Source of the DNA: Phascolomyces articulosus
Taxonomy: Eukaryota > Mucoromycota > Mucoromycetes > Mucorales > Lichtheimiaceae
Reading direction: 5' to 3'
Length of the DNA: 64,000 nt
NCBI GenBank assembly: GCA_025677815.1
Contig: JAIXMP010000001.1
Coordinates: 1,860,001 to 1,924,000 of the forward strand
Within the stretch, counting starts at the first letter, position 1; the number at the start of each line of letters is the position of its first letter. Positions 1 through 11,273 of the stretch are shown piece after piece. A program made the translations under genes and the position numbers. The notes beneath the pieces are model-generated. The model was not told where the DNA came from, ran no database searches, and was given only the letters and a program-made list of their open reading frames with translations.

Positions 1-176
1 GCTGCCTGTCGGGTCAAAAAAAGTATAAAGAATAAATTGATTTGGAGGAACCTTTTTTCAGCTCTTGCTCGCAGCAATAATAATAAAAAAACTCTATACC
101 TCTTATTTGAATAACTGTTTTTTTTCTCTTTTCCTTCCTTTTCAGTGACCAATTAAATACAAATCACATAGACACA

Positions 177-1601
177 ATGTCACAACTTACAGATCAAGTG
201 AAGAATTTCAAAAAATCGCTAACAGCGAATACGATGTTGGGTGTGAAAAGAGTTGTTTCTCAAACAAAAAGTGTAGATAGTCAATCATCAACTCCAAAAT
301 ATGGATCCATCAATAATAATACTCGAGCTGCATTTGAGACAGATAGTCCTAGAAAGAAATCCAAAAAGTCGACTGGTAGTTGTTTTTTTATTATTTATTT
401 TCCTGATCAATACCATCGATTTGATAATGGAGGCGAGATTACCAATACAAATATCACCGTTTTTTCTATAGTATATTCACAACCTGCCAATACCGGTATT
501 GGTCACCATGCCATGAGTCAATTATATACAGTTATCCAATTCCTCAAGGTATTGGAAATAAAGAGAAAGATTAAATGAATGAGAAAGATTGTGTGTTCGT
601 TAGTATTCACAATGAGAAATACAAATCAATAGGAAAGTGATACAGCACAATCGGTCGTAAGCATTATATCTCGAACCAAAGTGGATATTCGAAAGAATCA
701 AGCATTATGGGAGAAGCTTGTCAACAATGATAAGATTGATTATGATGTAGTTAATGACACATTTGTATACAAGGTAATATGAACGATCATATTTTTATTG
801 AAAAAGGTCAGGCGAGAAAAAAAAATACTATTTTTTTAACCTATTGTGTACTATGTTCATCCTATTTTATAGCCAACATACCAAATTCGAAGCAAAGAAG
901 ATTTACTTGAGTTGCTTATCCAAAAAAGAGAAGACGGTGGTATGGATTATAAAGACTTGAAGGATTCATATTCGAAATTGGGAGACGCAGTTGAAGAATT
1001 GGCAAATGAAGGTCAAATCTTGGTGATTCGCCATAAAGACGGAAACCCTCGAATTCTATTCTATAATGAAATGCAATATAATACACCTGTGGATGATGGT
1101 AAATGAATGATATGATAAAAGAAAGAGGAAAGGAGCCAACGATCCGTTTGTTCGAGATGGTAAAAAAAAAAAGAGGGTAGTTACTAATTCAACATATTAT
1201 ATGCACCAAGAATTTCGAAAAATGTGGGCAGGTATCAAAATTCCTGATGAAACTGATTTGCCCAAGGCATTAGAAAACGGTAATATAATTATTATTGGAA
1301 GAAATAAATGGATCGAAAAAATAAAATTAATAAGAGAATAATATACTGAAAATAATTATTTTTTATAGCCGGTTTGAAAACAATGGAAGTATTTGAAAAG
1401 AAAGTAGTATCAGAGGTAAGATTAATAAAGGTAATAAGTAGTCAATTAAAAAGAACAGCATTGCTTCATGGCTACGTTTTTTATTTTTACAAATAGCCGA
1501 AACTTAAACGATCCAAAACAAGAAACCGCAAGTTCAAGATTACGAACACTCATTTGGCCAACATTGATCTTTCCAGGGATTATGTCCCTAACAAACAATA
1601 A
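177..1601 (+). CDS. TFA2: Transcription initiation factor IIE subunit beta (TFA2-like)
   Basis: General RNA polymerase II transcription factor subunit; with TFIIE-alpha it recruits and stimulates TFIIH at promoters in the nucleus. I join eight exons: 177-375, 472-548, 633-773, 873-1098, 1136-1159, 1211-1279, 1369-1415 and 1497-1601. They give 295 aa, normal for the family. A basic, Ser-rich N-terminus precedes the tandem winged-helix core, which includes YSQPANTG near residue 67 and a second block starting PTYQIRSKEDLL. The C-terminus carries the family hallmark ITNTHLANIDLSRDYVP. Every intron starts GT and ends AG, and the frame closes exactly. The 24 nt exon is the least certain join. The ATG is the first one after a pyrimidine-rich leader. 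The gene converges on the ZNF830-like gene, with only 87 bp between stop codons. Confidence 0.88.
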
Positions 1602-1688
1602 TCCATCCATATTTCCATATTTTTTTTTTAAAAAAAAGAAAAAAAAAGAAAATAACTATAATAATAATAATAATAAAGATATAAAGAT

Positions 1689-2687
1689 TTATAACTGTTG
1701 CGCTCTCCAATCATCATCTTCTTCGTCCTCTTCATCTGAAGATACATCCATATCATCAAATACAGTTGTCACTTTTTTAGCAGGTGCTTTTTTTAGTACA
1801 TTCCGTACACCAGTTTTTAATCCAGTTCGAATTTCTCGTTCTACATCATCATAATCTGGTCGAGATTCTCCTCGTTTTTCTTCATTCGGTGCTGAAAATT
1901 CACCTTGTGCTGTCTTCGCACGCATCTTTTTCAACATTTCGACGCGTGAATCAAATTCGGCCTGTTGACGGAACATTTCTTCATCTCGATCGAGCCAAAG
2001 TTCCTCGTCTTCCTCTTCGTCTACCTTTTCCGCTTCAATGATTGTATCTGCCATTGCCTCCTTGAATAACGCATATTCTTCATCCAAAATATTTTCTACT
2101 TGTTCTGCAATAGGTGCTTCTTTACGCATACGGGCTTCTTCTTCAGGGTCATCAAAGAACCCCTGTGGAAGATTCGATGATGCTCCTGATAGTTGTGGTG
2201 GTTGTGTAGGTTTTGGTTTCTCTTTTTTCGTAGGATCAGGTTGTTGTAGTTCTTCTTCTTCTTGTTCAGATTCTGAGGAGGATTGTTGAGGTGCAGATGC
2301 TGCATCACCATCAAAAAAATCGGCAGGTAATTGTGAAGTTTCATTATTATCATCATCGCCATCCATTTCTTCATCTTCCTGTACATGATGTTTGGCACGC
2401 TTCGTAGGTAATTCTTGTTGTTCTGATACTGGTGATGATGTTCGTTTTACAGGACGTTGTTGCGGTTGTTGTTTTTGTTGCTTTAATGCACGTAAACGTG
2501 CCATGTTTTCTTTATGAAATGCTGAACCTAAATGGGCTGACCAGGCTGATTTTACTTGAGAATTACATACAACACAAGTTAATTGGTCTTGAGCATCATA
2601 TTTGGCGAATGGATGTTCAACATGTTTCTCTTTCTGTCGTTCTGAACGTTGTTGTTTAAGTAATCGTCGTACTTCTGTCTTTGGCAT
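1689..2687 (-). CDS. ZNF830/CCDC16-like zinc finger protein
   Basis: Intronless gene for a 332-aa acidic protein. A single C2H2 finger of the U1/matrin type lies near the N-terminus (Cys38, Cys41, His52, His58; spacing C-x2-C-x10-H-x5-H) in the context LTCVVCNSQVKSAWSAHL, typical of the ZNF830/CCDC16 family. A long charged region follows with Glu/Asp runs and a coiled-coil-like stretch (about 200-270), then a conserved basic segment and an acidic tail ending DDWRAQQL. In animals the family associates with spliceosomal complexes and genome maintenance; a nuclear RNA-processing role here is inferred from family membership. It starts 171 bp from divergently transcribed Nop13, so the two probably share a promoter. 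Confidence 0.8.
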   Translation of the reverse strand: MPKTEVRRLLKQQRSERQKEKHVEHPFAKYDAQDQLTCVVCNSQVKSAWSAHLGSAFHKENMARLRALKQQKQQPQQRPVKRTSSPVSEQQELPTKRAKHHVQEDEEMDGDDDNNETSQLPADFFDGDAASAPQQSSSESEQEEEELQQPDPTKKEKPKPTQPPQLSGASSNLPQGFFDDPEEEARMRKEAPIAEQVENILDEEYALFKEAMADTIIEAEKVDEEEDEELWLDRDEEMFRQQAEFDSRVEMLKKMRAKTAQGEFSAPNEEKRGESRPDYDDVEREIRTGLKTGVRNVLKKAPAKKVTTVFDDMDVSSDEEDEEDDDWRAQQL

Positions 2688-2858
2688 AATGGTGTGGGGA
2701 AATGGAGCCGGAGGAGGGGAACTTCAATCAATAGGAAGAGGATATCACTGTGGCTTGTTTTCATTTTGGAAATTGCATGATTTTATTAAAAAGCAGCTTT
2801 TTTTTCTCCTGCTTCTTTTACCTTTTTTTTGTTACTGAAAAGAAAAAATAAATTAACA
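2688..2858. promoter_or_regulatory. Divergent promoter between ZNF830-like gene and Nop13 gene
   Basis: Only 171 bp separate the two start codons, which point away from each other. The interval holds a T-rich tract (2794-2830) and an A-rich leader immediately before the Nop13 ATG. No clear TATA box is visible. Shared use is inferred from geometry alone. Confidence 0.6.
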
Positions 2859-4367
2859 ATGTCTGACGACGCTTTTGATCTCGCTACTGCTTTCAGCAAT
2901 GTACCAGTCGATGAAGATACATTAAAGCAAGACGAAAAAATGAAAAGAAGAGCTGAAAAACGAGCTCAAGGCGATCGTGAAGAAAAGGTTAGACAATTGC
3001 CTTCGTTTTTTGACTCGATCAAAGAAACAAAATAAATATTCTAACAACAACAACAAAACTTTATAGCGTAGAATCGTTCGAGAAAAGCGACAATTAAAAA
3101 AAGATGCTCGAGAAAAAAATAAGAAACGCAAGGTAAGATTAAAGCTTGAAGGATGAAGAATACGTATGGCCTTGAATATTATATTTGAATACTAATGGAT
3201 GAATGTATATAAAAAAGAGAGGTGAAATCGTTAGTAGTGACGAAGAAGAAGATGGAGAGGAAAATGCAGAAGAACAACAAAAGGATAGCAAAAAACAAAA
3301 ATCATCATCAAAGAAAAAGGAAAAGCCTGTTGAATTTGGAGTCTGGGTGGGCAACCTCGCATTTAAGACGACAAGAGAGCAAATCACAAAGTTCTTTTCG
3401 GATTGTGGTACTGTTACCCGATTAAAATGTCCTTCTGGAAACGGTAAAAATAGCAATAACAAAGGGTATGGATACGGTCGCTTTGGTTTATCAATATATA
3501 GTATATATTAAAAGGATAAAAGAATGAATTAAAGCTGATTGAAATTTTTTACTAGTTTTGCTTATGTGATGTTTGCAACTAAAGAAGAAGCTGACAAAGC
3601 AGTAGAAAAAAGTGAACAAAAGATCGATGGCCGTGCTTTATTGATCAAAGCATCTGATAATTTTGAACGCAAAGATGGATTAACAGTCAAAGAAGTTAAG
3701 AAACAAAAGAATCCACCATGTGCAACCTTATTTATTGGTAATTTGCCATTCGACGCTACGAAAGAAAAATTAAAAGAAGCTTTCGCTGAATGTGGTGATA
3801 TTATGAATGTTCGTCTTGGTACTTTTGAAGATAGTGGCAAATGCAAAGGGTAAGAAAAAAATTATAATCCACTTTGATTCATATACCGGGCTTTTTGGAT
3901 AAGAAAACGAGATTAAACAATATTAATATTCATTTCTGAATAGGTTCGGTTATGTGGATTTCGAAACTGTCGAAGATGCAACAGCAGCAATTCGTGCAAC
4001 AAACAAACACATGATGGATGGTAGAAAAATGCGTGTCGAATTTGGTAGTGAGGATGCATACAGACGTGGTCGACCTTGGTTACAGAGAGAGGATGCACGA
4101 GCAGCTGCTAAAAAAGCAGGTGCACCATCCAATGATACACAGCAACAAGATGAACAATCACAACGAGAACAATACAATAATGAGGAATCCTATGAAAAGC
4201 CTGCACGAGAATATAGACGTGAAAAGCGTGAAAAACGAGAAATGCGTGAAAAGAAACCTTCATCATCTTCAGATAAGCGAGTTGCACCTGGTTTGGCATT
4301 ATCACAAGCTCAGCGACAAAAACCTACTGTTCAAGCATTTAAGGGAACCAAAATTACGTTTGACTAA
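2859..4367 (+). CDS. NOP13: Nop13-like nucleolar RNA-binding protein with two RRMs
   Basis: Predicted nucleolar/pre-ribosomal RNA-binding protein of 386 aa. Five exons: 2859-2987, 3067-3132, 3218-3465, 3556-3849 and 3944-4367. The N-terminus (1-105) is charged and Lys-rich with an acidic SSDEEEDGEE patch. RRM1 spans about 106-185, with RNP2 VWVGNL at 107-112 and RNP1 KGFAYVMF at 147-154. RRM2 spans about 203-285, with RNP2 LFIGNL and RNP1 KGFGYVDF. The C-terminal tail is Arg/Lys/Glu rich and ends AFKGTKITFD. Both RNP1 motifs are rebuilt across introns after the same GG dinucleotide, consistent with ancestral RRM duplication. Yeast Nop13 is of similar size and layout. The acceptor of exon 3 (aaaaaag, with an ACTAAT branch motif upstream) is the weakest join. 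Confidence 0.83.
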
Positions 4368-4632
4368 AAACAAAACACATTCCCCTTTACCTCCTAATCA
4401 ATATAAATTTATTTGCATAATTTCACTTCTTTCTCACATCTCCCCATATTAATTTTCGCATTATATATAAAAGAATTTTGTAGATTTTACAAATTGTCAT
4501 GAAAAACCGTTTTTATATATCTATATATACATTATACAAAGAAAGTAAAAAAAATTGTTGGTTGTGGTTTTTTTTTTTTTGAATAATAAAAAATGTACAT
4601 TACGAACGAATAATAAAAAAAAGCAATTGCAT

Positions 4633-6176
4633 TTATTGCTCTTCCCATTCCTCCAAGAAACTTTGTAATCCATCAGGTAAATTATATTGGAGACTATTCT
4701 TTTCTGCTGTTGACTTAGCATCCTTGATATGTTTGACGGCAACTTGGTATAGCTTGTTTTGTTCATCTTCGCTCAAAACAAGGTTAGCTTCGTTAAGGCA
4801 TGCTTCTGCCAAATCAGCAAAAGTTTGTGGTGTGGCATTATCTCCTGCCTTGGTCAATGCCTGTTCAAAGTATTTCTTTGCTATATAAACACCATATATG
4901 TTAATTATCAACATCAAGAAAGAATATAGGAGAGAAAATACCATGTATCATAAAAAAGAATTTTCTTCAAACCTTCAGTAATTGCTTCGAAAGCATTTTG
5001 TTCTTCTTTCGATAGCTCCTTCTTTTCTTGTTCTTCTTTCTCCTCATCTTCGTCATCCTCTCCTTGTTCATCAGCTTGTTCAAGCCAGTAATTGGCCAAG
5101 GAGAGTTTACCAAGACCAAGTTCAGAGAGCGCACGTGTATTATCAGGTTCATCTAAACATTTATGTGGATGTTTTAGAAGAGTCAGTTATATTTCTATCA
5201 TCACTTAACCGAATACTATTTCATTTTACCTTTAAGTACGCGTTGCAATAATTTTTCGGCCCAATCTCTGAACTTGTTTTGACTTTCAAGGCTGCCATAA
5301 AGATCACCATGGTTTTGTACAATGGATGCTAATTCTACCATCGATGTAGTAGTCAACTTGACAGATCCATTCAACGCTTTATCCAATGTGTCTAATGCAC
5401 GAGTAGCAAGTTCAGGAATATCATCGTTTGCATCGTTAACTGCACCTGAGGCCTTGTCATCATCATCATCATCGTTATTAAATTGAGACTGCCGTCATTT
5501 TTTTAAGTATATACACACATTGAAAGTAAACTCTATCCTTCCTAAATCCCCTTCCTTTTCTCCTTATAGATATAAATGGTCAATAAAATGTATACCTTTG
5601 CAATCCACACTTTAGCCATTGCAATACGAGTCTTATCAGCTGTATCAACGCTTTGTTCATCCTTTTCAGTCAATTCTTCAAAACGATCCAAACCATCTTG
5701 CAATCGTTCTTCTGCAGCTTCAAGAAAAGGTTCAAATTCTTCATCTTCTGTCAAACGGCCCAATTCATAAAGTGCTGAGCCATAAGTTAAATAAAATTTG
5801 GGTGGTGGACGCGTTTCGTTTTCTGGCCAGTTGCGAAGGATACGATCTGATTCATGTACTGTTCCACGTAAAAGTTGAAGTGCACCTGCAGGATCTTTTT
5901 CTATATAGATTTATAAATATATAAAAAAAAATAACAATGTTCGTTAATAATGATAAATCGCCTTTATGATCAAATCGCACATAGAAACAACTTACCAGCC
6001 TTTTCAATGGCACTTTCAAGCAAAGCAGCAGCTTCACCAATCTCGTCACCTTCTTCAACTTCTTTGTCAATCACCACTGTTTGAGCATTGTTGGTATTAG
6101 GCTCTTCGTCTACTTTGGCCTTCTTAGCAGCCTTTTGTGCAGCCAAACCACGAGGTCTTTTCTTTTCAGCACCCAT
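4633..6176 (-). CDS. ETT1: Ett1/Nro1-family TPR protein (enhancer of translation termination)
   Basis: Predicted 390-aa nuclear alpha-helical TPR-type protein, close in length to S. pombe Nro1 and S. cerevisiae Ett1. In those yeasts the family acts in translation termination and in oxygen/sterol signalling through the Ofd1 prolyl hydroxylase. Minus-strand exons: 5996-6176, 5596-5900, 5230-5488, 4973-5152 and 4633-4880. The N-terminus has the basic nuclear-localisation style seen in the family (MGAEKKRPRGLAAQKAAKKAK). Helical repeats follow, with motifs such as LTYGSALYELGRL, a low-complexity Asp run (DDDDDD) after exon 3 begins, and an acidic Glu/Lys block around the middle. It ends LQSFLEEWEEQ. 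The gene converges on Nop13 (265 bp between stops). The family call rests on overall layout and N-terminus; other TPR proteins are possible. Confidence 0.72.
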
Positions 6177-6479
6177 TGCTTCTTATATAAATGAATGTGA
6201 ATCCACTTGAAAGTTGCAAAAAAAAAAAAAAAAAAAAAAAAACTCGCGTGACATTAAATTCAAGCATATTTTTGACATGCCGATTTATCACCGAGCAACT
6301 GATTGTTCCTTTATAGTGAATCCTAGTGGCTGAGCCTAATAACCTACTTGATATGTTGATGGTGAAGAATCAGTTGCATTGTATCGATATTTATGGGGTT
6401 TCTACCATTACAACACCACAAATTGAGTTGCTGATGGATGATCAAGAAAAACCTTAATAAAAAGGAATTTAAGAAGGTT
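6177..6479. other. Upstream region of Ett1 gene; no gene seen
   Basis: This is the 5' region of the Ett1 gene. It contains a long A-run (6218-6242) close to the start codon and otherwise unremarkable AT-rich sequence leading into the protease relic. Confidence 0.5.
6218..6242 (+). repeat. Poly(A) homopolymer tract
   Basis: About 25 consecutive A residues, read as poly(T) in the transcriptional direction of the Ett1 gene, about 40 bp upstream of its ATG. Such poly(dA:dT) tracts often mark nucleosome-free promoters; the role here is inferred. Confidence 0.8.
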
Positions 6480-7888
6480 TTTATTTTCTGTTCCTTTTAT
6501 CCTCTTCTTCGTCACAATCGGCGTTTCCAACAAAGACAACTACGACCTGGAAGGTTTTTTAATTGTGGATCAAAGAATAACATCGTCATTTTATTATTTG
6601 TTATTTAGTAGCATCACCCCACCATTATCCATTCTAGAATTGATATCTGCTTTCCAGCTACCAATAATTCACCTACAAAAATTCTCAAATTGCCAATTAA
6701 AAGCGTTTCTCTTCCTCGGATTAACACGTCGAGGATTGACTAGTCGACAAGAAGCACAAAAGGAATATCTAGATATCTTGTCTTTATGATTTTGAAACCC
6801 AAGAATTATCTATTCCTGTCTTAATTTGTGCGTCACCTCGAGAATATCTTTTGCTATTTAGTACTGGCAGTGCAGGCACGTGGGTTGCTTTACCTCAATG
6901 TGGCTAGACACAAGGTTGCGTATCTACAAATACATTGTACAGTCCTGATAATTCTTCCACTCATGAATCAACAAAATATCATTTTAATATTACTTACGGA
7001 TCTGGTGCTGCTGATGGTGTCTATTTTTCTAATACTGTAACAATTGCGAATGACACTTTATCGAAACAGATTATAGGTGATGTTCAAGCAACGACAGTTG
7101 ATTTATATAGTTTGTACCAAATACTATCGCCTGTCAATGAGTGACTTTAATTCATGTTTGTCTTCTATGTATAAATCATATGTATTTATAGTTTGGTACA
7201 GAATTCCAAGGATATACTATCATGTATGACGAATATGATTTTGTTTATCAACCAATTTCATTTGCTCTGCATGGCACCAATTTGATTTCATCTCCTGTGC
7301 TTTCAGTTCGTATCCAATATTCTAGGACTTCATCTTGTCCAGATTCTGTAGTATTTGGTTATAACAAAAATCTAATTGAGACGTCAAATGACATGGTATT
7401 CACGAATATCATATATCGTCGTCCTGGCTCCTCTTACTCAGTTCTTATTCATTGAGAAGTTTATATCAATGATTTTGCATTAATCATGAACCAAGTAAAT
7501 AAATACAGTGTAACATTTCTACAACCATAATCATTCAAGATTAATACCAGAAGTGGAGGCTGATAGATTTGTCCGAGCTTTGATTCCCAGTGCTGTCAAG
7601 GATGACTTAGGCTATCGTGTCGCATTTAATGCTTATGACTCTACCGGCACTGTTTCTTTTGAATTCTAAGACAATACAATACAGGTACTAATAGTATTGA
7701 TAACAGGTATTTGGTGGTCTTATTATTCCTGAAACAAGTGAAAGCTCGATGTACTGGATTGTCATTCACCCAACTTCCAATCCCAATGGATCCTATATTC
7801 TCGGCAACTTTTTCTTGCAATACTTTCTTAGACTTTATGATTTTAATCCTAAAAACCCAAGAATTGGATTCCCATTGCATAAAGAGTA
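6480..7888 (+). pseudogene. Degenerate A1-family aspartic protease (pepsin/rhizopuspepsin-like)
   Basis: Broken remains of a secreted aspartic protease. A hydrophobic leader-like stretch is readable near 6480-6530. At 6857-6880 the first active-site loop reads FSTGSAGTWV, so the catalytic Asp of DTG is replaced by Ser (AGT at 6860-6862). The flap-side block around 6960-7110 (ITYGSGAADG, then IIGDVQATTVD) and a mid-protein block at 7190-7420 (VLSVRIQYSR, VVFGYNKN) are present. The region that should hold the second DTG is missing around 7520-7570. The C-terminal hallmark YILGNFFLQYFLRLYDF and IGFPLH is intact at about 7790-7888. The pieces lie in different frames with intervening stops (for example a TAG after the first loop), so no single protein can be made. 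Some gaps may be old introns. Outer limits are approximate. Confidence 0.75.
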
Positions 7889-10064
7889 AAAAAAAAATAT
7901 ACACATATATTTGTATGGAAATACACCAGTTATATTGTTTAAACTAAAAATTTGCATGACAATATATTGAAGAAGAAGAAAAAAACATAATGAATAGCTC
8001 ACCATGAACGCTTGTAGAATTTTATATAAATACATTTATTATTGTTTTTTATTTTACGTATCGTGACTACATTGTTTTAGAATAACCAAACGCACAAACA
8101 AAATAACCATGGACTATTACAACCTGGCTGGCAACTTATTTTGTCAGATTAGTCAAAATTTGGATGCCTCTCATCAACAGAATATAACTTGTAATAATAA
8201 TTTCAACCATATAGTAAACTATTAATGATTAATAAAAACGAATATATACTTATTTTTTAATATGCATATACCATTTGAGAAGGATAATTTTGGACAATAA
8301 CACGCTTATCCAAGGATGTGCAGTTTATCTCTCATCATTATAGAATACACTGATTTCCTAGATTCTCATCCTGATAGAAGGTCACAACCTACAAATAATG
8401 TATAATGACTTTTTTCTTTGAACACATTCAAATGATATAGTTCTGTGGCAAATATTCAAGATAATCTGTAACAATTCTATATCTGAGATACCAGGACAAA
8501 AATACAGCTAGAAAAATTGATTATCTATTTGTTGTTGTATGAAACACAATACATAATAGTATATGTTACGGAGCTTTTTCTCAAGAAAGCAAATGATCAA
8601 CAAACGAGTGAAATAATGATCAGCATGCTCAATTTTAATATACGCAGGTAATATTTTTTCTGTCAAGAGCATATAACTTGTGATAAAGATATACTATTAT
8701 ACTAATAATAGAACTGTTACCATATAGCTAACACAGCATTCATTTATATGTTAATTATGTCTACATCATGCTTCTTGTTTACTATAATTATAATAGCGCC
8801 GCCACCACCACCACACTACCAGCCATCATTTTTTATAATGTATGCTGTATACGTAAAATATTAACAATGGTGATCCGACTAGAAAAAGAAAGTTATACAA
8901 CAAAGTGACATTTATAGAATATTTTCAAGATAATAGAACCAAGAATAATGTTTATAGTAAAAAAATAGATGGATGTGATGACAGAATCGATAGAAAGATG
9001 AAACCATTCTTAACATGTATAGAAATAGTACTATGTCATGATAACATAATACAAGCTTTTCAATAAGCCTTATAGATTCTACTAAGTCTAAAACAAAAAA
9101 AAAAAAAAAAAAATTGCTCAGGGGCCGGCGTCGATTCCGGTTACACAACGATTTCTTTCGTCCTTTTGGGACTGTAGATCAAGGTCACACAATGAAATGA
9201 TGCGCCCGGCGTCGGTTCCGGTACACTTGTTTGAGCATAATAAATGGATATATACACTGTATATGATGGAAAATTTTACGAATTATTTCATGTTATACGT
9301 TAATATATTAAATTTTTTAATGCTGTCGAGTTTTATGATCTGACATTGGTTTTGTTGATTTGGATGCAAATAGAAAAAGAGGATCCTCGAAACCTCACAC
9401 AAGAATGACGAAATACAAAACAATGAGGCTAAGTAAAGCCCAAATGTGGTATACGTTTTTTTTTTATCAGCTGAGCAATACGCTAAAGTTTTTTTTTAAA
9501 AAAAGTATAATGACCGATATCGCTCATACCAGAATTTCCAGTTTATATGAATCAAAAAACTTCAATACGCCACTTCTTCAACATCAAAATACATAATGAT
9601 TCACTATAGTAGCTCCAGAAATAATACATTGACAAATACAGATATTACAATCTATAGACCTATTCAAAAGTAAAACAGATGGTCACTATTCTCTATCCGG
9701 TCATCATCAAATAAAAAAGGAATTGATAGTAAAATAGTTGAATGTTCAACAAATATATTAGAATTTACTATTTACGCCACAGCAAAATTGTCTCTTGGAT
9801 CACAAATTGAGAATAACATCTTTCCAGTACTCTGGAACAAAGGCTCTGTATTAAGTTAGGGGTATGCAAGCAAGTTTACACTATCATCAGCATCAACTGC
9901 ATCCTCATGTTGTAACAATTGAATCCTAATAATAGAATCATCAGTTAAAAAAGGTTACACACACACACTAAAGAGCCTTCTTTAGTCTGGGGGAGAGACG
10001 TTTTGGGGGGGGGATTCAAGTACAATGATGGTGTAGTATGCTGAGCAGGTAGAAAAAAAATGAT
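7889..10064. other. AT-rich intergenic region; no gene seen
   Basis: More than 2 kb without a supportable coding region; the open frames present are short and of low-complexity composition. The stretch holds poly(A) at about 9092-9113, a GC-rich duplicated motif (9124-9226), a CA microsatellite at 9957-9968 and a G-run at 10003-10012 near the promoter of the first six-TM gene. Confidence 0.5.
9114..9237. repeat. GC-rich direct repeat pair inside a short inverted repeat
   Basis: Two copies of a motif of about 21 nt, CCGGCGTCGATTCCGGT at about 9125 and CCGGCGTCGGTTCCGGT at about 9206, each followed by (T)ACAC, lie 81 bp apart in otherwise AT-rich DNA. The pair is bracketed by TTGCTCA (9114-9120) and TGAGCA (9232-9237), which are complementary. 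Each copy can fold a CCGG/CCGG stem. It could be a small transposon fragment or an RNA relic; identity is unknown. Confidence 0.5.
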
Positions 10065-10074
10065 TATAAAAAGG
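10065..10074 (+). promoter_or_regulatory. Putative TATA box of six-TM gene A
   Basis: The motif TATAAAAAGG lies about 115 bp upstream of the ATG at 10190, a plausible distance for a fungal TATA promoter. A G-rich stretch (10003-10012) lies further upstream. Confidence 0.5.
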
Positions 10075-10189
10075 CTGGATCAACAATTCATTTTTTTTTT
10101 ACTTATCTTTCAAATTAAATATATACACATCTTTTATAAACCTTCAATACATATTTTCTCATATTATAACACCCTTTTCTTTGATTCCA

Positions 10190-11273
10190 ATGATGACCTT
10201 TTTTAAAAAGAAAAATAACGAAGTTCAAAACACTCCTCCTAATAATATTACACAACATGGCAACAGTTCATCTGAATTTTTGAATGGAGAAAACAATGAC
10301 AACAAAAATTGTAAAGAACAGCCTAAACGTCTTGTCCCTGGTGGCGAAATGCCCAAAGATCAAGGGAAAAAGGTAGTCCAGCAACTTGTTGGACTTTTAA
10401 TCATGTTAGTTATCCAAGTTGGTATTCCATTGGCACTATACTATGGTCTTCGAAATACGATTGGTGTCGTTTATGCATTGGTGATCTCTGGTATTCCTCC
10501 ATTTATTTGGGTTATTTTTACATTTATCAAGAACCGTAAAATCGACGCGCTTGGTTTGATCATTGCACTTTCATTTATTCTTAGTGGTGTAGTTTCTCTT
10601 GTCAGTGGTAAAGTATTAAAAATGTCACCTATTTTTTTTTATTGTGTTTGAAACTACTATATATAAAATACTCATGATCATGTGTTTTACAAATATATAA
10701 ACAACAGGTGATGAACGTGCTGCATTGATCCGAGATTCTGCTGTCGGTGCCATCATTGGTGGTTTCTTCCTTATCACGCTGATTCCCATCAATACACAAT
10801 GGCTTGTTTTGAGACCACTCACCTATATCATGGCCGAACAAATGTTTGGCAATATTTATTATGAATGGACCGATCGTGATGGCAATCCACAACAACAAAA
10901 AATTCTTGAATGGCAATTTGAACATATTCGCTTCTTTCGATGGAGTATGCGTTTACAAACACTTGCATGGGGTACATTTTTGGCTCTTGAATTGGTTGCT
11001 TGTGTTTTATTTGTCGAACTCACTGATATGACTACCGACGACATTGTCAAATATAACAATATTATCAATGCGGTTATTATTGCCACTATGGTAACCGTCA
11101 GTATTATTGCTAGTTATTATGGAGGTAAACTTGAAAAATCGATTGGCAAACAGTGGACAGAAGAAAATGACTTTACCGAAAAGTTCGAAAAACAACAACA
11201 GCAGCCACAACAACAACAATATGACCGTCACGATTATGGATATGATACTGTTCCTGTAGGAAACATTGTCTAA
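10190..11273 (+). CDS. Six-transmembrane VC0807-like membrane protein, paralogue A
   Basis: Predicted 327-aa polytopic membrane protein, function unknown. Exons 10190-10607 and 10708-11273; the intron falls in phase 1 of Gly140. A hydrophilic, Asn/Lys-rich N-terminus leads to the conserved RLVPGGEMPKDQGK. Six hydrophobic segments follow at about 63-86, 91-113, 120-139, 149-168, 222-243 and 258-278. Conserved signatures include GIPLALYYGLRN, VVYALVISGIPPF, DERAALIRDSAVGA, LRPLTYIMAEQM, WTDRDGN, IRFFRWSMRLQTL and WTEENDF before a Gln-rich tail. The first half, the RDS motif, the RPL..Y...QM segment and the RxxMRLxTxxWG segment recall bacterial VC0807-family membrane proteins; this is a recollection of family pattern, not a search result. 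I start at the tandem ATG at 10190 because the frame upstream has only a TTG. Confidence 0.8.
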
